From the NCBI RefSeq assembly GCF_018070075.1, contig NZ_JAGPXE010000017.1, positions 1 through 64,000 on the forward strand: DNA of 64,000 bases, read 5' to 3'. A program made the translations under genes and the position numbers. This DNA is from Saccharopolyspora endophytica. Its GTDB lineage: Bacteria > Actinomycetota > Actinomycetes > Mycobacteriales > Pseudonocardiaceae. This document shows, one piece after another, positions 52,323 through 62,199 of the stretch. Every line of letters starts with the position of its first letter. Position 1 is the first letter of the stretch. The notes beneath the pieces were generated by a model. The model was not told where the DNA came from. It saw only the letters and a list, made by a program, of their open reading frames with translations, and ran no database searches.

Positions 52323-53846
52323 GAGGACGTCGGCGACCGCGGTGCCGGTCTCGTCCAGCGCCAGGCCGAGGTCGGCGCGTTCGACCAGCCAGCGGCTGGG
52401 CCGATAACGCGGGTCGCCGGTCGCGGAGTGCAGCGCGCGCAGGATCGTCAGCACCCGGCGCGCTCCCAGCTGCTGACCCCACTCCAGCGGTCCGAGCGGG
52501 TAGCCCAGCGCGAGGCGCACGGCGGTGTCGATGTCGCCGGGTGTGGCCAGTCGCTGCTCGGCGATGAAGCAGCTGGTGTTGACGATCGCCGCGAGCAGGC
52601 GCTGGGCGATCATCCCCGGGCCGTCGCGCACGATGGTCACCGCGCGTCCGGTCGCGGCCAGCGCCGCCCAGGCCGCGCGGGCGACGTCCGGGTCGGTGGC
52701 CGGGTGCACGGTCAGCGTGCAGCGGGTGGGGTTGCTCAGCGGGTCCACGCCGCAGACGCGCTCAGCGGGCAACCGGGCCGACAACGCCGCCGAGGCCGCG
52801 CTGTGCCCGTAAGGCGTGACCAGCACGATCTCCGCCGAGGACGGTTCGCCACCGCGCTCGACCGGTACGCCCGCCTCCGCCAGCGATTCCAGCAGCGCGG
52901 TGTCGTCGGCCCACACCGTCGCGCCCGTGGCCTCCGGTGCGACGGCCTCGGGCCGTTCCTGCTTGACGCCGTCCTCGTAGCGGTAGAACCCCTCCCCCGT
53001 CTTGCGGCCGAGCAGTCCCGCCTCCAGCCGCGCGCGGGTGATCGGCGACGGGCGCAGCCTGGGGTCGCCGTAGTAGCCGGTGAAGATGCTCTCCATCGCC
53101 GGGTGCGTGACGTCCAGCCCGGTGAGGTCCATCAGCTCGAACGGCCCCATCTTCAGCCCGAGCACGTCCCGTGCGATGCGGTCGACGTCCTCCGGGGTCG
53201 CCAGGTCCTCCGCGAGGATCTGCAGCGCTTCGGTGACCAGACCGCGTCCGGCGTGGTTGACCAGGAATCCGGGCGTGTCGGTGGCCCGCACCGGCGTGTG
53301 CCCCAGCCGGCGGACCAGTTCGGTGAGCGCGTCCGGCAGGTGGGCGGCCGTGCGAGCGCCGGGGATGACCTCGACCAGGCGCATCAGCGGCACGGGGTTG
53401 AAGAAGTGCAGGCCGGCGAGCCTGCTCGGGTCCTGCAGAGCGGTGGCGATCGAGGTGACCTGCAGCGAGCTGGTGTTGGTGGCGAACGCGGTGTGCTGCG
53501 GACAGGTCCGTTCGAGCTCGGCGAACAGCTCGCGCTTGGTGTCGAGGTCCTCCCGGACGGCTTCGACGACCAGGTCGCAGTCGGTGTCGCTCAGCGGGTC
53601 GGAGATCGCAACGAGCCGGTTCGTCGCGGCGGCGGCCTCCTCGGCGCTCATCCGCCCCTTGCTCGCGAGCTTGTCGTACATCCGGCCGATCTCGGCCACC
53701 GCGGTCTCGACGGCCTCGGGTCGCGCATCGGCGAGTTCGACGGTGATGCCGGCGGCCGCGCAGATCTGGGCGATGCCGCGCCCCATGACGCCGGTGCCGA
53801 TCACCCGCACGGTCTTCACGCGCTCCGCCCACTCGCCCGGCAGCAT
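52320..53846 (-). CDS. 3-hydroxyacyl-CoA dehydrogenase (PaaH/FadB2-like)
   Basis: ATG 53846 has AAGGAG 6-8 nt upstream; 508 residues. The N-terminal NAD-binding motif is VRVIGTGVMGRGIAQICAAAG. The catalytic His is in LAGLHFFNPVPLMRLVEVIPG, followed by the substrate-side 3HCDH domain (TPGFLVNHAGRGLVTEALQIL, DLTGLDVTHPAMESIF). The protein has a second 3HCDH C-terminal module (MIAQRLLAAIVNTSCFIAEQRLATPGDIDTAVRLALGYPLGPLEW), the two-domain layout of PaaH-type enzymes. It oxidises 3-hydroxyacyl-CoA to 3-oxoacyl-CoA, just before the thiolase step. It is divergent from the thiolase gene. Confidence 0.92.
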   Translation of the reverse strand: MLPGEWAERVKTVRVIGTGVMGRGIAQICAAAGITVELADARPEAVETAVAEIGRMYDKLASKGRMSAEEAAAATNRLVAISDPLSDTDCDLVVEAVREDLDTKRELFAELERTCPQHTAFATNTSSLQVTSIATALQDPSRLAGLHFFNPVPLMRLVEVIPGARTAAHLPDALTELVRRLGHTPVRATDTPGFLVNHAGRGLVTEALQILAEDLATPEDVDRIARDVLGLKMGPFELMDLTGLDVTHPAMESIFTGYYGDPRLRPSPITRARLEAGLLGRKTGEGFYRYEDGVKQERPEAVAPEATGATVWADDTALLESLAEAGVPVERGGEPSSAEIVLVTPYGHSAASAALSARLPAERVCGVDPLSNPTRCTLTVHPATDPDVARAAWAALAATGRAVTIVRDGPGMIAQRLLAAIVNTSCFIAEQRLATPGDIDTAVRLALGYPLGPLEWGQQLGARRVLTILRALHSATGDPRYRPSRWLVERADLGLALDETGTAVADVL

Positions 53847-54040
53847 GGTCGACTCCTTCGTTGACGACACCGATTCCGGTCAGCTTCGCACGCCTCGCCG
53901 AGACCGTCCAATACCGAATTCACACCCCGGTGAGACGCGTTCGGACATAATCGCCGCGTCCTACGATCCGCGCTGAAGCTGTGCTACCAACGAAAGAACG
54001 ACGTCCGAAACGGCGGCGTTCCAACGCGAAGGAGCAAGTG

Positions 54041-55249
54041 ATGCGCGAAGCGGTGATCTGCGAGCCGCTGCGGACCCCGATCGGCCGGTTCGGCGGAGTG
54101 TTCAAGACGGTGTCGGCGGTGGAGCTGGCCGCCACCGCGATCAAGGGCCTGCTGGAGCGCACCGGGCTTCCCGGCGAGGAGATCGACGAGGTCATCCTCG
54201 GCCACTGCTACCCCACCTCGGACGCCCCGGCGATCGGCCGGGTCGCCGCGCTGGACGCGGGGCTTCCGGTGGAGGTCGGCGGCACCCAGATCGACCGCCG
54301 CTGCGGGTCGGGCCTGCAGGCCGTGGTCGACGCCGCGATGCAGGTGCAGACCGGGGTCAGCGACGTGGTGCTGGCCGGTGGCGCCGAGAGCATGAGCAGC
54401 GCGCCGTTCTACACCACCGAGGCCCGCTGGGGCATTCGCGGCAGCGGACTGGAGCTGCACGACTCGCTGGCCCGCGGTCGCACGACGGCGGGCGGCAAGA
54501 ACTACCCCGTTCCGGGCGGGATGCTGGAGACCGCCGAGAACCTGCGGCGCGAGTACGGCATCGCGCGGGAGGAGCAGGACGAGCTGGCGGTCCGCTCGCA
54601 GCAGCGCGCCGCCGAGGCGCAGCAGGCCGGGCGCTTCGACGACGAGCTGGTGCCTGTGCCGGTGCGCTCCCGCAAGGGCGAGGTCGTCATCGACGTCGAC
54701 GAGCACCCCCGGCCGGACACCACGCTGGAGCAGCTCGCCGGCCTCAAGCCGGTGCTGGGCAAGAACGACCCGGATGCGACCGTGACCGCGGGCAACGCCA
54801 GCGGCCAGAACGACGCCGCTTCGATCTGCGTCGTCACCACCCCGGAGAAGGCCGCCGAGCTGGGGCTCCGCCCCCTCGTGAAGCTGGTGTCGTGGGCGCG
54901 GGCCGGTGTGCCGCCGCGGACCATGGGCATCGGTCCGGTGCCGGCGACGGCCAAGGCGCTGCAGCGCGCCGAGATCGGCCTGGCCGATGTGGACCTCATC
55001 GAGCTCAACGAGGCCTTCGCGGCGCAGGTGCTGGCCTGCACCCGCGAGTGGGAGTTCAAGCCCGCCGACTTCGACCGGCTCAACGTCAACGGTTCCGGCA
55101 TCTCCCTCGGGCACCCGGTGGGCGCCACGGGTGGCCGGATCCTCGCGACGCTGTCGCGCGAGATGCAGCGCCGCGAGGCCCGCTACGGGCTCGAGACCAT
55201 GTGCATCGGAGGCGGGCAGGGCCTGGCCGCCGTCTTCGAGAGGGTCTAG
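54041..55249 (+). CDS. Acetyl-CoA C-acyltransferase (thiolase)
   Basis: ATG 54041 with AAGGAG 6 nt upstream; 402 residues. Nucleophilic Cys in QIDRRCGSGLQAVVDA near 88. His in NGSGISLGHPVGATGGRIL and Cys in MCIGGGQGLAAVFE complete the triad. It performs thiolytic cleavage of 3-oxoacyl-CoA or acetoacetyl-CoA condensation. Together with the divergent dehydrogenase it covers the last two steps of beta-oxidation or of a phenylacetate-type pathway. Confidence 0.94.
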   Translation: MREAVICEPLRTPIGRFGGVFKTVSAVELAATAIKGLLERTGLPGEEIDEVILGHCYPTSDAPAIGRVAALDAGLPVEVGGTQIDRRCGSGLQAVVDAAMQVQTGVSDVVLAGGAESMSSAPFYTTEARWGIRGSGLELHDSLARGRTTAGGKNYPVPGGMLETAENLRREYGIAREEQDELAVRSQQRAAEAQQAGRFDDELVPVPVRSRKGEVVIDVDEHPRPDTTLEQLAGLKPVLGKNDPDATVTAGNASGQNDAASICVVTTPEKAAELGLRPLVKLVSWARAGVPPRTMGIGPVPATAKALQRAEIGLADVDLIELNEAFAAQVLACTREWEFKPADFDRLNVNGSGISLGHPVGATGGRILATLSREMQRREARYGLETMCIGGGQGLAAVFERV

Positions 55250-55352
55250 ACGCCGCTCAGCAGGAGACGATCCACAGTGGAGGGCGGGCGGTCGTCGGTG
55301 GCGAGGACTAGGCTGGACGGCGTTCTCAGCGATCTGTTTCGAGGAGCTGTTC

Positions 55353-55814
55353 ATGGCGATCGCCACCGCTGACAAGGTCGACCGCGAAGCGCTGCTGGAG
55401 TTCCTGCGACCGAGGCACAAGGGCGTCCTGGTCACCACCCGAGCCGACGGTCGGCCCCAGATGTCGCCGCTGACCTGCGGTGTGGACACCGAGGGACGGC
55501 TGGTCATCTCGACCTACCCGGAGCGGGCCAAGACGCGGAACCTGCGCCGCAACCCGCAGGCTTCGGTGTGCGTGGTCTCCGACGAGTGGAACGGCCCGTG
55601 GGTGCAGGTCGACGGCACCGCGGAGGTGCTGGACATGCCCGACGCGCTGGACGGGCTGGTCGAGTACTTCCGGTGCATCTCCGGCGAGCACCCGGACTGG
55701 GACGAGTACCGGGAGGCGATGGTTCGCCAGGACAAGTCGCTGATCCGGATCACCATCGACCGCTGGGGCCCGATCGCCACCGGCGGTTTTCCGGCGCGAC
55801 TCGCCCAGGACTGA
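55353..55814 (+). CDS. PPOX-class F420-dependent oxidoreductase
   Basis: ATG 55353 with GAGGAG about 7 nt upstream; 153 residues, a split-barrel flavin/F420-binding protein. KGVLVTTRADGRPQMSPLTCGVDTEGRLVISTYPERAKTRNLRRNPQASVCV shows the cofactor-phosphate-binding segment with KTRNLRRNP. Members bind F420 or FMN and often reduce xenobiotics or biliverdin-like compounds. Followed by a strong terminator. Confidence 0.87.
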   Translation: MAIATADKVDREALLEFLRPRHKGVLVTTRADGRPQMSPLTCGVDTEGRLVISTYPERAKTRNLRRNPQASVCVVSDEWNGPWVQVDGTAEVLDMPDALDGLVEYFRCISGEHPDWDEYREAMVRQDKSLIRITIDRWGPIATGGFPARLAQD

Positions 55815-55823
55815 ACTCGTTCG

Positions 55824-55860
55824 CCTGACGCCCCGGTCCCGCGCGGACCGGGGCGTCAGG
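55824..55860. terminator. Strong bidirectional terminator
   Basis: A perfect 16-bp stem (55824-55839 with 55845-55860, CCTGACGCCCCGGTCC and complement) with a 5-nt loop CGCGC. Its right arm covers the stop codon of the convergent DUF998 gene. Confidence 0.85.
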
Positions 55861-56533
55861 CCGTCCGGACCCGGACGTTGAACGCCCGGGAGAAGCGAGC
55901 GCTGCGCAGGAACACCGACAGCAGCATCAACCACCCGAAACCGACGCACAGCGCGATGCGCTGGTAAAGCCCCGCGTGGGGCTCGAAGTCGGGAACCCGG
56001 GCGAAACCGAGCACGGCCAGCACGAATCCGACCGCGCAGGCCACCGCGGTCACAAAGCAGTAGGCGGCCCACCAGGGGTGTTTGGTCGACCAGAACAGCC
56101 GGCCCTGCAACCAGCTCGCGACAGGAACCCCCAGGAACACCCCGATCGAGAAGAACTGGTGGAGCACACCGGTCGCGGTGATCTCCCCCACCTCACCCGG
56201 CGGGTAGCCGTTGATCGGGTCGGCGGTGAAGAAACCGGCACCGATGAGACCGACGCCGATCACGATGATCAGACCGGGAATCCACCAGTCGCCGCCTAAT
56301 CGCAGCAGCACCGACCGCGCCCCGAACGCGAAGCTGGTGACCAGGACACCGCTGATGCAGAAGTTCACCGCCTGCGCCCAGCCGAGCGAACCGATCGCCA
56401 GCGAACTCACCGAGTGGCGGAGCGGGTCGTAGTCCGACCGCACCGAACCGAGCACCAGGAACACGGCCACGAACAGCACCGCGCCTGCGGTCCCGCAGCG
56501 AAGCAGCGTCCGTTCATCCCGAGCCTGCAGCAT
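55856..56533 (-). CDS. DUF998-family integral membrane protein
   Basis: ATG 56533 lies 7 nt after a TAGGCT box, so it is probably leaderless; 225 residues. Six or so hydrophobic helices. The DUF998 features are LRHSVSSLAIGSLGWAQAVNF near 45 and TGVLHQFFSIGVFLGVPVASWL. Function is unknown in the family. Its 3' end lies in a terminator stem shared with the convergent F420-type gene. Confidence 0.8.
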   Translation of the reverse strand: MLQARDERTLLRCGTAGAVLFVAVFLVLGSVRSDYDPLRHSVSSLAIGSLGWAQAVNFCISGVLVTSFAFGARSVLLRLGGDWWIPGLIIVIGVGLIGAGFFTADPINGYPPGEVGEITATGVLHQFFSIGVFLGVPVASWLQGRLFWSTKHPWWAAYCFVTAVACAVGFVLAVLGFARVPDFEPHAGLYQRIALCVGFGWLMLLSVFLRSARFSRAFNVRVRTA

Positions 56534-56598
56534 GCGCGGCAGCCTAGCCGGTGACATCACCTCCAGATCCCGCGGTCGTGACCAGCATCGCCGCGCGC

Positions 56599-57738
56599 TC
56601 AGCCCCGTCCCAGCGCGCGGACGGCCGCGCTCCCGCCGATGAGCAGCACCAGGGCGGCCACCGCCCAGCGCCGCTTCTCCTGCGTGGTGTGCCCGGACTC
56701 GTCGGCGTCGGGGTCCTCGGACACCGGCGCGGGCGAGGCGGTTTCCGGCGGTTCGGACGGCTCCTCGACCGGTTCAGGCGGCACGGGGCCACGGGTGGGC
56801 GTGGGCGTCACCGTCTGAGCGGGCCGCGTGGGAGCCGACGTCGTCGGGGGCGCCGTCGTGGGCGGTGCGGGTGCCGGCGGCGTTGGTCGTGTCGTTGTCG
56901 GTGGTGGCGGTGTCGTCGTTGGCGGCGGAGTCGGTGGTGGACGTCGCAGGCATCCCGCGGCGTCGGAACTGGACATGGTCGGCACTTCGCCCAGTTTCAC
57001 CAGAGTTCCGCCGCTGCCGATCCGGTACGTCCCGCCGCTGTGGTTGGCGGTGACGTAGAGCGCCCGGTCCCGCCCGATCACGACGGACCCGTAGCTGTCG
57101 GGCAGCAGACCCGGCAGCCACACCACCGGATCGACCGCGCCGGTGCGGTGATCGATCCGGACCACCGCCGGGATTCCCGCGTAGGTCTGGGCGACTCCGT
57201 AGAGCAGCCCGTCGGGGCCGACGTCGAAGTCGTCGACCCCGAACGGACCGTGGTGCTCGTCGAGCTGGACCGAGGACAGCACGTGCCGGAACGTCGGGCT
57301 CGCAGGATCGAGGTCCACCGCATGCAGGTGGTCGTCTTCGAGGACGTACCAGCGGTCTCCCTCGATCGCCCCCGCCGTCGGGTGGCCCAGCGGGTTCCAC
57401 CGGGTGTCGGCACGCCCCGCGACGACCGGTCCGAGGTCCAGCGGTGGATCGCTCGGCCGCAGCACGACCACGTGACCGCCGTCGGAGAAGCCCGACGCGA
57501 TGCCGTAGGCGAAGCCCTGCGCGACCGAGTACCCGAGAGCGTTCACCCGGTACGGCAGCGCACCGACCCGGGTGTCGCTGAAGTCGGGCAGCACCACCCG
57601 GTGCAGCACCGAGGTGCTGCCCCGGGTGCGGACCTGCAGCGCCTCGCACGCCGGATCCGCCTCGGCGGCCGGGGCGACCACCGCCGCCAGCAGCGCGAGG
57701 GCGCCTGCTAGCCCGGCCCGAGACGTGCGAGCGCCCAC
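56599..57738 (-). CDS. Surface-anchored DUF6923-like propeller protein with a Pro/Thr stalk and C-terminal membrane anchor
   Basis: GTG 57738 has GGAGG 7 nt upstream; 379 residues. A Sec signal peptide (RAGLAGALALLAAVVAPAAEA) is followed by a repeat-containing domain (about 30-270) with the pattern GPDGLLYGVAQTYAGIPAVVRIDHRTGAV, typical of beta-propeller DUF6923 proteins. A low-complexity Pro/Thr/Ala stalk (about 272-345) then leads to one hydrophobic helix RRWAVAALVLLIGGSAAVRAL at the very C-terminus. It should project from the outer membrane face into the cell wall. The gene overlaps the upstream DUF4239 gene by 31 nt. Function unknown. Confidence 0.75.
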   Translation of the reverse strand: MGARTSRAGLAGALALLAAVVAPAAEADPACEALQVRTRGSTSVLHRVVLPDFSDTRVGALPYRVNALGYSVAQGFAYGIASGFSDGGHVVVLRPSDPPLDLGPVVAGRADTRWNPLGHPTAGAIEGDRWYVLEDDHLHAVDLDPASPTFRHVLSSVQLDEHHGPFGVDDFDVGPDGLLYGVAQTYAGIPAVVRIDHRTGAVDPVVWLPGLLPDSYGSVVIGRDRALYVTANHSGGTYRIGSGGTLVKLGEVPTMSSSDAAGCLRRPPPTPPPTTTPPPPTTTRPTPPAPAPPTTAPPTTSAPTRPAQTVTPTPTRGPVPPEPVEEPSEPPETASPAPVSEDPDADESGHTTQEKRRWAVAALVLLIGGSAAVRALGRG

Positions 57739-58475
57739 TGGAACGCCTCCGGTTCGATCCGCGACCCGCCGCTGAACGGGTTCTGCAACTGGAAGATCGC
57801 GAACAGCAGGAGCGCCAGCGCACCGGCCAATGTGGACACCAGAACGATGTGCGGGAACAACTTCGTGCCACCGAAGAGGTTCGGCAGCAGCACGCACACC
57901 AGGCTGCCCACGATCAGCACGAACCAGACGACCGCGACGACCCCGCGGTCGAACGCCCGGGTGAGCCGTTCGTGCCGTTCCGCGTAGACGTCCTTGAGCT
58001 TGTCCAGGGCCTCGGACTTGCGGTCCTCCTGGAACTCCCCGTCGGCCGGCGCGTTGACCACCACCGTCCGGATCTGGTCCAGCCGTGCCCAACCCGGTCC
58101 ACCGACCGGAGCTCCGCGCTGCATCTGCGGCCATTCGGCGCCGACGACGCCGTCGAGGTAGGCCACGCTGTGCCCGCGCACCTCGGCAGCCGTCGGCGCC
58201 GGCAGGGACTCCACGGCCCAGGACACCGCCACCAGGTCTTGAGCCTCCTGGTAGGCGCCCTCCCGGGCGTCGCTGACCGCGTCGAACAACGTCACCAGCA
58301 CGAACGCCAGGACCACGGCCTGCAGGCCGCTGACGATGGTGAAGACCTGCCCGGCGGCGTCGTTGTTGCTCGGCCTCCCCTCGTCCTGACCGATCCTGCG
58401 CACCAGGTAGCCGATCAGCGCCGCACCCAGCGATGCGCCGAGCACCCAGGCGGTTCCGCTGAGGACCAGGTTCAC
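57708..58475 (-). CDS. DUF4239-family membrane protein
   Basis: GTG 58475 overlaps the XRE stop by 4 nt (GTGA); 255 residues. Two N-terminal and two C-terminal hydrophobic helices enclose a soluble middle (about 70-190). The features GLQAVVLAFVLVTLFDAVSDAREGAYQEAQDLV and FDRGVVAVVWFVLIVGSLVCVLLPNLFG are those of DUF4239, whose function is unknown. It is translationally coupled to the XRE gene upstream and overlaps the surface protein downstream. Confidence 0.82.
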   Translation of the reverse strand: MNLVLSGTAWVLGASLGAALIGYLVRRIGQDEGRPSNNDAAGQVFTIVSGLQAVVLAFVLVTLFDAVSDAREGAYQEAQDLVAVSWAVESLPAPTAAEVRGHSVAYLDGVVGAEWPQMQRGAPVGGPGWARLDQIRTVVVNAPADGEFQEDRKSEALDKLKDVYAERHERLTRAFDRGVVAVVWFVLIVGSLVCVLLPNLFGGTKLFPHIVLVSTLAGALALLLFAIFQLQNPFSGGSRIEPEAFQWALARLGPG

Positions 58476-58750
58476 TCCGCGATTCCCGCGGTCGTCTCGC
58501 GCACGACGTCGGGTTGTCGCGGCGCGGGCACCACCGGCGCTTCGGGCTCCAGCAGGTCACCGACCTCGCAGCCCAGCACCCGGCAGATGATGTCGAGATC
58601 GTCCAGCTTCAGGCTGGCGGGGGTCTTCGACCACAGGCCGGACATCTTCCCGGCGGAGATCACCAGGCCGTGCTCGGCGAATCTCCGCTGCAGGTCGGTG
58701 GCCTTCCAGATACCGCGCTGCGCCGCGACCAACCGCAGGTTCCACTTCAC
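58472..58750 (-). CDS. Small XRE-like helix-turn-helix regulator
   Basis: GTG 58750 has AGGAGG 8 nt upstream; 92 residues. The helix-turn-helix is spread over WNLRLVAAQRGIWKATDLQRRFAEHGLVISAGKMSGLWSK and LDIICRVLGCEVGDLL. The last phrase is typical of XRE/Cro-type proteins. A Pro-rich tail follows. It heads the DUF4239 / surface-protein operon and is divergent from the encapsulin genes, with 581 nt between. Confidence 0.83.
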   Translation of the reverse strand: MKWNLRLVAAQRGIWKATDLQRRFAEHGLVISAGKMSGLWSKTPASLKLDDLDIICRVLGCEVGDLLEPEAPVVPAPRQPDVVRETTAGIAE

Positions 58751-59331
58751 GCGAAATCGCCTCCTGGAGAGAAGAGCTAATCTGTTCGCCGATTCTGATG
58801 GTCCTTCACCTATCTCGACCGAACCCGGGAAACACCCGGCAGAACCACATCCCGAACAATACGCCCAAGATCGCCGGGAATTGGATAACCCGATTCGTGG
58901 AATTCGAGTTCACACATCCGTCGCCCGGGTGGAGCAATGCGGTCCCGAAATCTCCCGTTCCACCGCCCCCGGCAATGGGTCACCAGGCTGATCCGACCCC
59001 GGATACGACTAGCGCGACGGGAGCTGAGCGCCACCCTGCGTGGCGCAATGGGACCATCAGGTGATCATGGCACTCCCCCGCGCTGACCACCGTGTATAGC
59101 GCCGTTCGGCACTTTCGGGTGACTGTACGGCCGAGTGGGCTGGTGCTAGCGTTCCACCCGGAAGCAACGCCGGGGCCGCCAATCCGACCCGGACAACAAT
59201 TCCTTCCATCCCTCTCGAATTCCTCGACGACATTCGCCGATTCACCTTTCGCGTCCACCTTCGCGCCGGACCGAACCCATCGAGCACTCTCCCGACGATT
59301 TGTCAGCTCTATGATTGGTGGTATTTCTGTC
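58751..59331. other. 581-nt divergent region between the XRE operon and the encapsulin genes
   Basis: No gene is supported. The open frame running into the first shell gene from 59092 lacks codon bias and a ribosome-binding site before about 59311. On the plus strand a TAGCGT hexamer at 59146-59151 with CTGTAC about 18 nt upstream could be a promoter, leaving a leader of about 175 nt. I found no convincing operator palindrome. Confidence 0.35.
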
Positions 59332-60741
<1,410 letters not shown>

Positions 60742-60745
60742 CCGC

Positions 60746-60772
60746 GCGGGCCGGTCACGCAGGCCGGCCCGC
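60746..60772 (+). promoter_or_regulatory. Intercistronic hairpin between the two shell genes
   Basis: Arms GCGGGCCGG (60746-60754) and CCGGCCCGC (60764-60772) pair perfectly around a 9-nt loop, just after the first shell stop. It could lower transcription into, or stabilise, one part of the message and so set the ratio of the two shell proteins. Confidence 0.45.
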
Positions 60773-60803
60773 TCCTCTCCCCGATCAGAGGAGTTGACAC
60801 ACC

Positions 60804-62183
60804 GTGACCGCCACCGAGAACCCGGCTCTGAGCCTGAGCACGCAGGCTGCGCGCAGGCTTTCCACGACCACCAAGACGCAGCCGCAGATGCAGGGCAGGA
60901 CCTCCCGCTGGTTGCTGAGGATGCTGCCGTGGGTCGACATCGAAGCGGGGACCTACCGGGTCAACCGGCGGCTGACCTGCGCGGCGGGCGACGGCCTGAT
61001 CACCTTCACCAACACCGGCGACCAGGTCCGCGTGATCCCCCGCGAACTCACCGAACTGCCGCTGCTGCGCGGCTACGACGACGACTCGGCGCTGAGCGCT
61101 CTGGCCGACCGGTTCGTGCAGCGCCACTACGAGCCGGGCCAGCTGATCTCGGTCGGCGGGGAACCGGCGACCGAGGTGGTGCTGATCGCGCACGGCAAGG
61201 TCGACAAGATCCGCAGCGGCGAGTACGGCGAGGACACCGTCACCGACACGCTGGCGGGCGGCAGGTTCTTCGGCTCCCAGGTGCTGGCGACCGCGCAGTC
61301 CACATGGGACAGCACCTACCGCGCGGTCACGCCCTGCATCGTGCTCGCCCTCGACCGCGCGGCGCTGCACGAGGTCACCAGGCAGTTCGACGAGCTGCGC
61401 GCGCACGTGGCCGCCGAGTACGCCTCGCCGGCACCGGCGACGAACAAGCGCGGGGAGATCGACATCGCGCTGGCCTCCGGTCATTCCGGCGAGACCGCGC
61501 TGCCCGGAACGTTCGTCGACTACGAGCTGGCACCGCGCGAGTACGAGCTCAGCATCGCGCAGACCGTGCTGCGAGTGCACAGCCGGGTCGCCGACCTCTA
61601 CAACCAGCCGATGAACCAGACCGAACAACAGCTCCGGCTCACCGTCGAGGCGCTGCGCGAGCGCCAGGAGCACGAACTGCTCAACAACCGCGACTTCGGC
61701 CTGCTGCACAACGCCGACCTGCAGCAGCGGCTGCACACCCGCACCGGGCCGCCGACCCCGGAAGACCTCGACGAACTGCTGTCCCGTCGCAGGAAGTCGC
61801 GGTTCTTCCTGGCACATCCGCGCACCATCGCCGCGTTCGGCCGGGAGTGCAGCAAGCGCGGCCTGTACCCGCAGACCACCGAGGTGCAGGGGCACGCGGT
61901 CCAGTCCTGGCGCGGCGTGCCGATCCTGCCCACCGACAAGATCCCTATCAGCGCCAAGGGCACCACCTCGATCCTGTGCATGCGCACCGGCGAGGACGAC
62001 CACGGCGTCGTCGGGCTGCGCCAGACGGGGGTCGCCGAGGAGCACGAACCCGGGCTCTCGGTGCGCTTCATGGGCATCAACGAACAGGCGGTCCTCTCCT
62101 ACCTGGTCAGCGCCTACTTCTCCGCCGCGGTGCTGGTCCCGGACGCGCTCGGCGTCCTGGAGAACGTCGAAATCACCCGCTGA
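60804..62183 (+). CDS. Family 2B encapsulin shell protein B (cNMP-domain insertion)
   Basis: GTG 60804 with AGAGGAG about 10 nt upstream; 459 residues. Co-linear with shell protein A and very similar along its length, with the same arm ([22 protein letters not shown]), inserted cNMP-like domain (about 85-190) and HK97 core ending [28 protein letters not shown]. The differences are spread over the whole length, most in the cNMP domain and the loop near [16 protein letters not shown]. Two shell proteins in tandem are known for some family 2B systems and may co-assemble into one mixed shell. The stop is 16 nt before the polyprenyl synthase. Confidence 0.9.
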   Translation: MTATENPALSLSTQAARRLSTTTKTQPQMQGRTSRWLLRMLPWVDIEAGTYRVNRRLTCAAGDGLITFTNTGDQVRVIPRELTELPLLRGYDDDSALSALADRFVQRHYEPGQLISVGGEPATEVVLIAHGKVDKIRSGEYGEDTVTDTLAGGRFFGSQVLATAQSTWDSTYRAVTPCIVLALDRAALHEVTRQFDELRAHVAAEYASPAPATNKRGEIDIALASGHSGETALPGTFVDYELAPREYELSIAQTVLRVHSRVADLYNQPMNQTEQQLRLTVEALRERQEHELLNNRDFGLLHNADLQQRLHTRTGPPTPEDLDELLSRRRKSRFFLAHPRTIAAFGRECSKRGLYPQTTEVQGHAVQSWRGVPILPTDKIPISAKGTTSILCMRTGEDDHGVVGLRQTGVAEEHEPGLSVRFMGINEQAVLSYLVSAYFSAAVLVPDALGVLENVEITR

Positions 62184-62199
62184 GCGAAGGGAACCCGCA

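Noticed and set aside
59092-59331. 80-codon N-terminal extension of the first shell protein
   Set aside because: The extension lacks coding bias, and the paralogous shell starts at the equivalent of GTG 59332.
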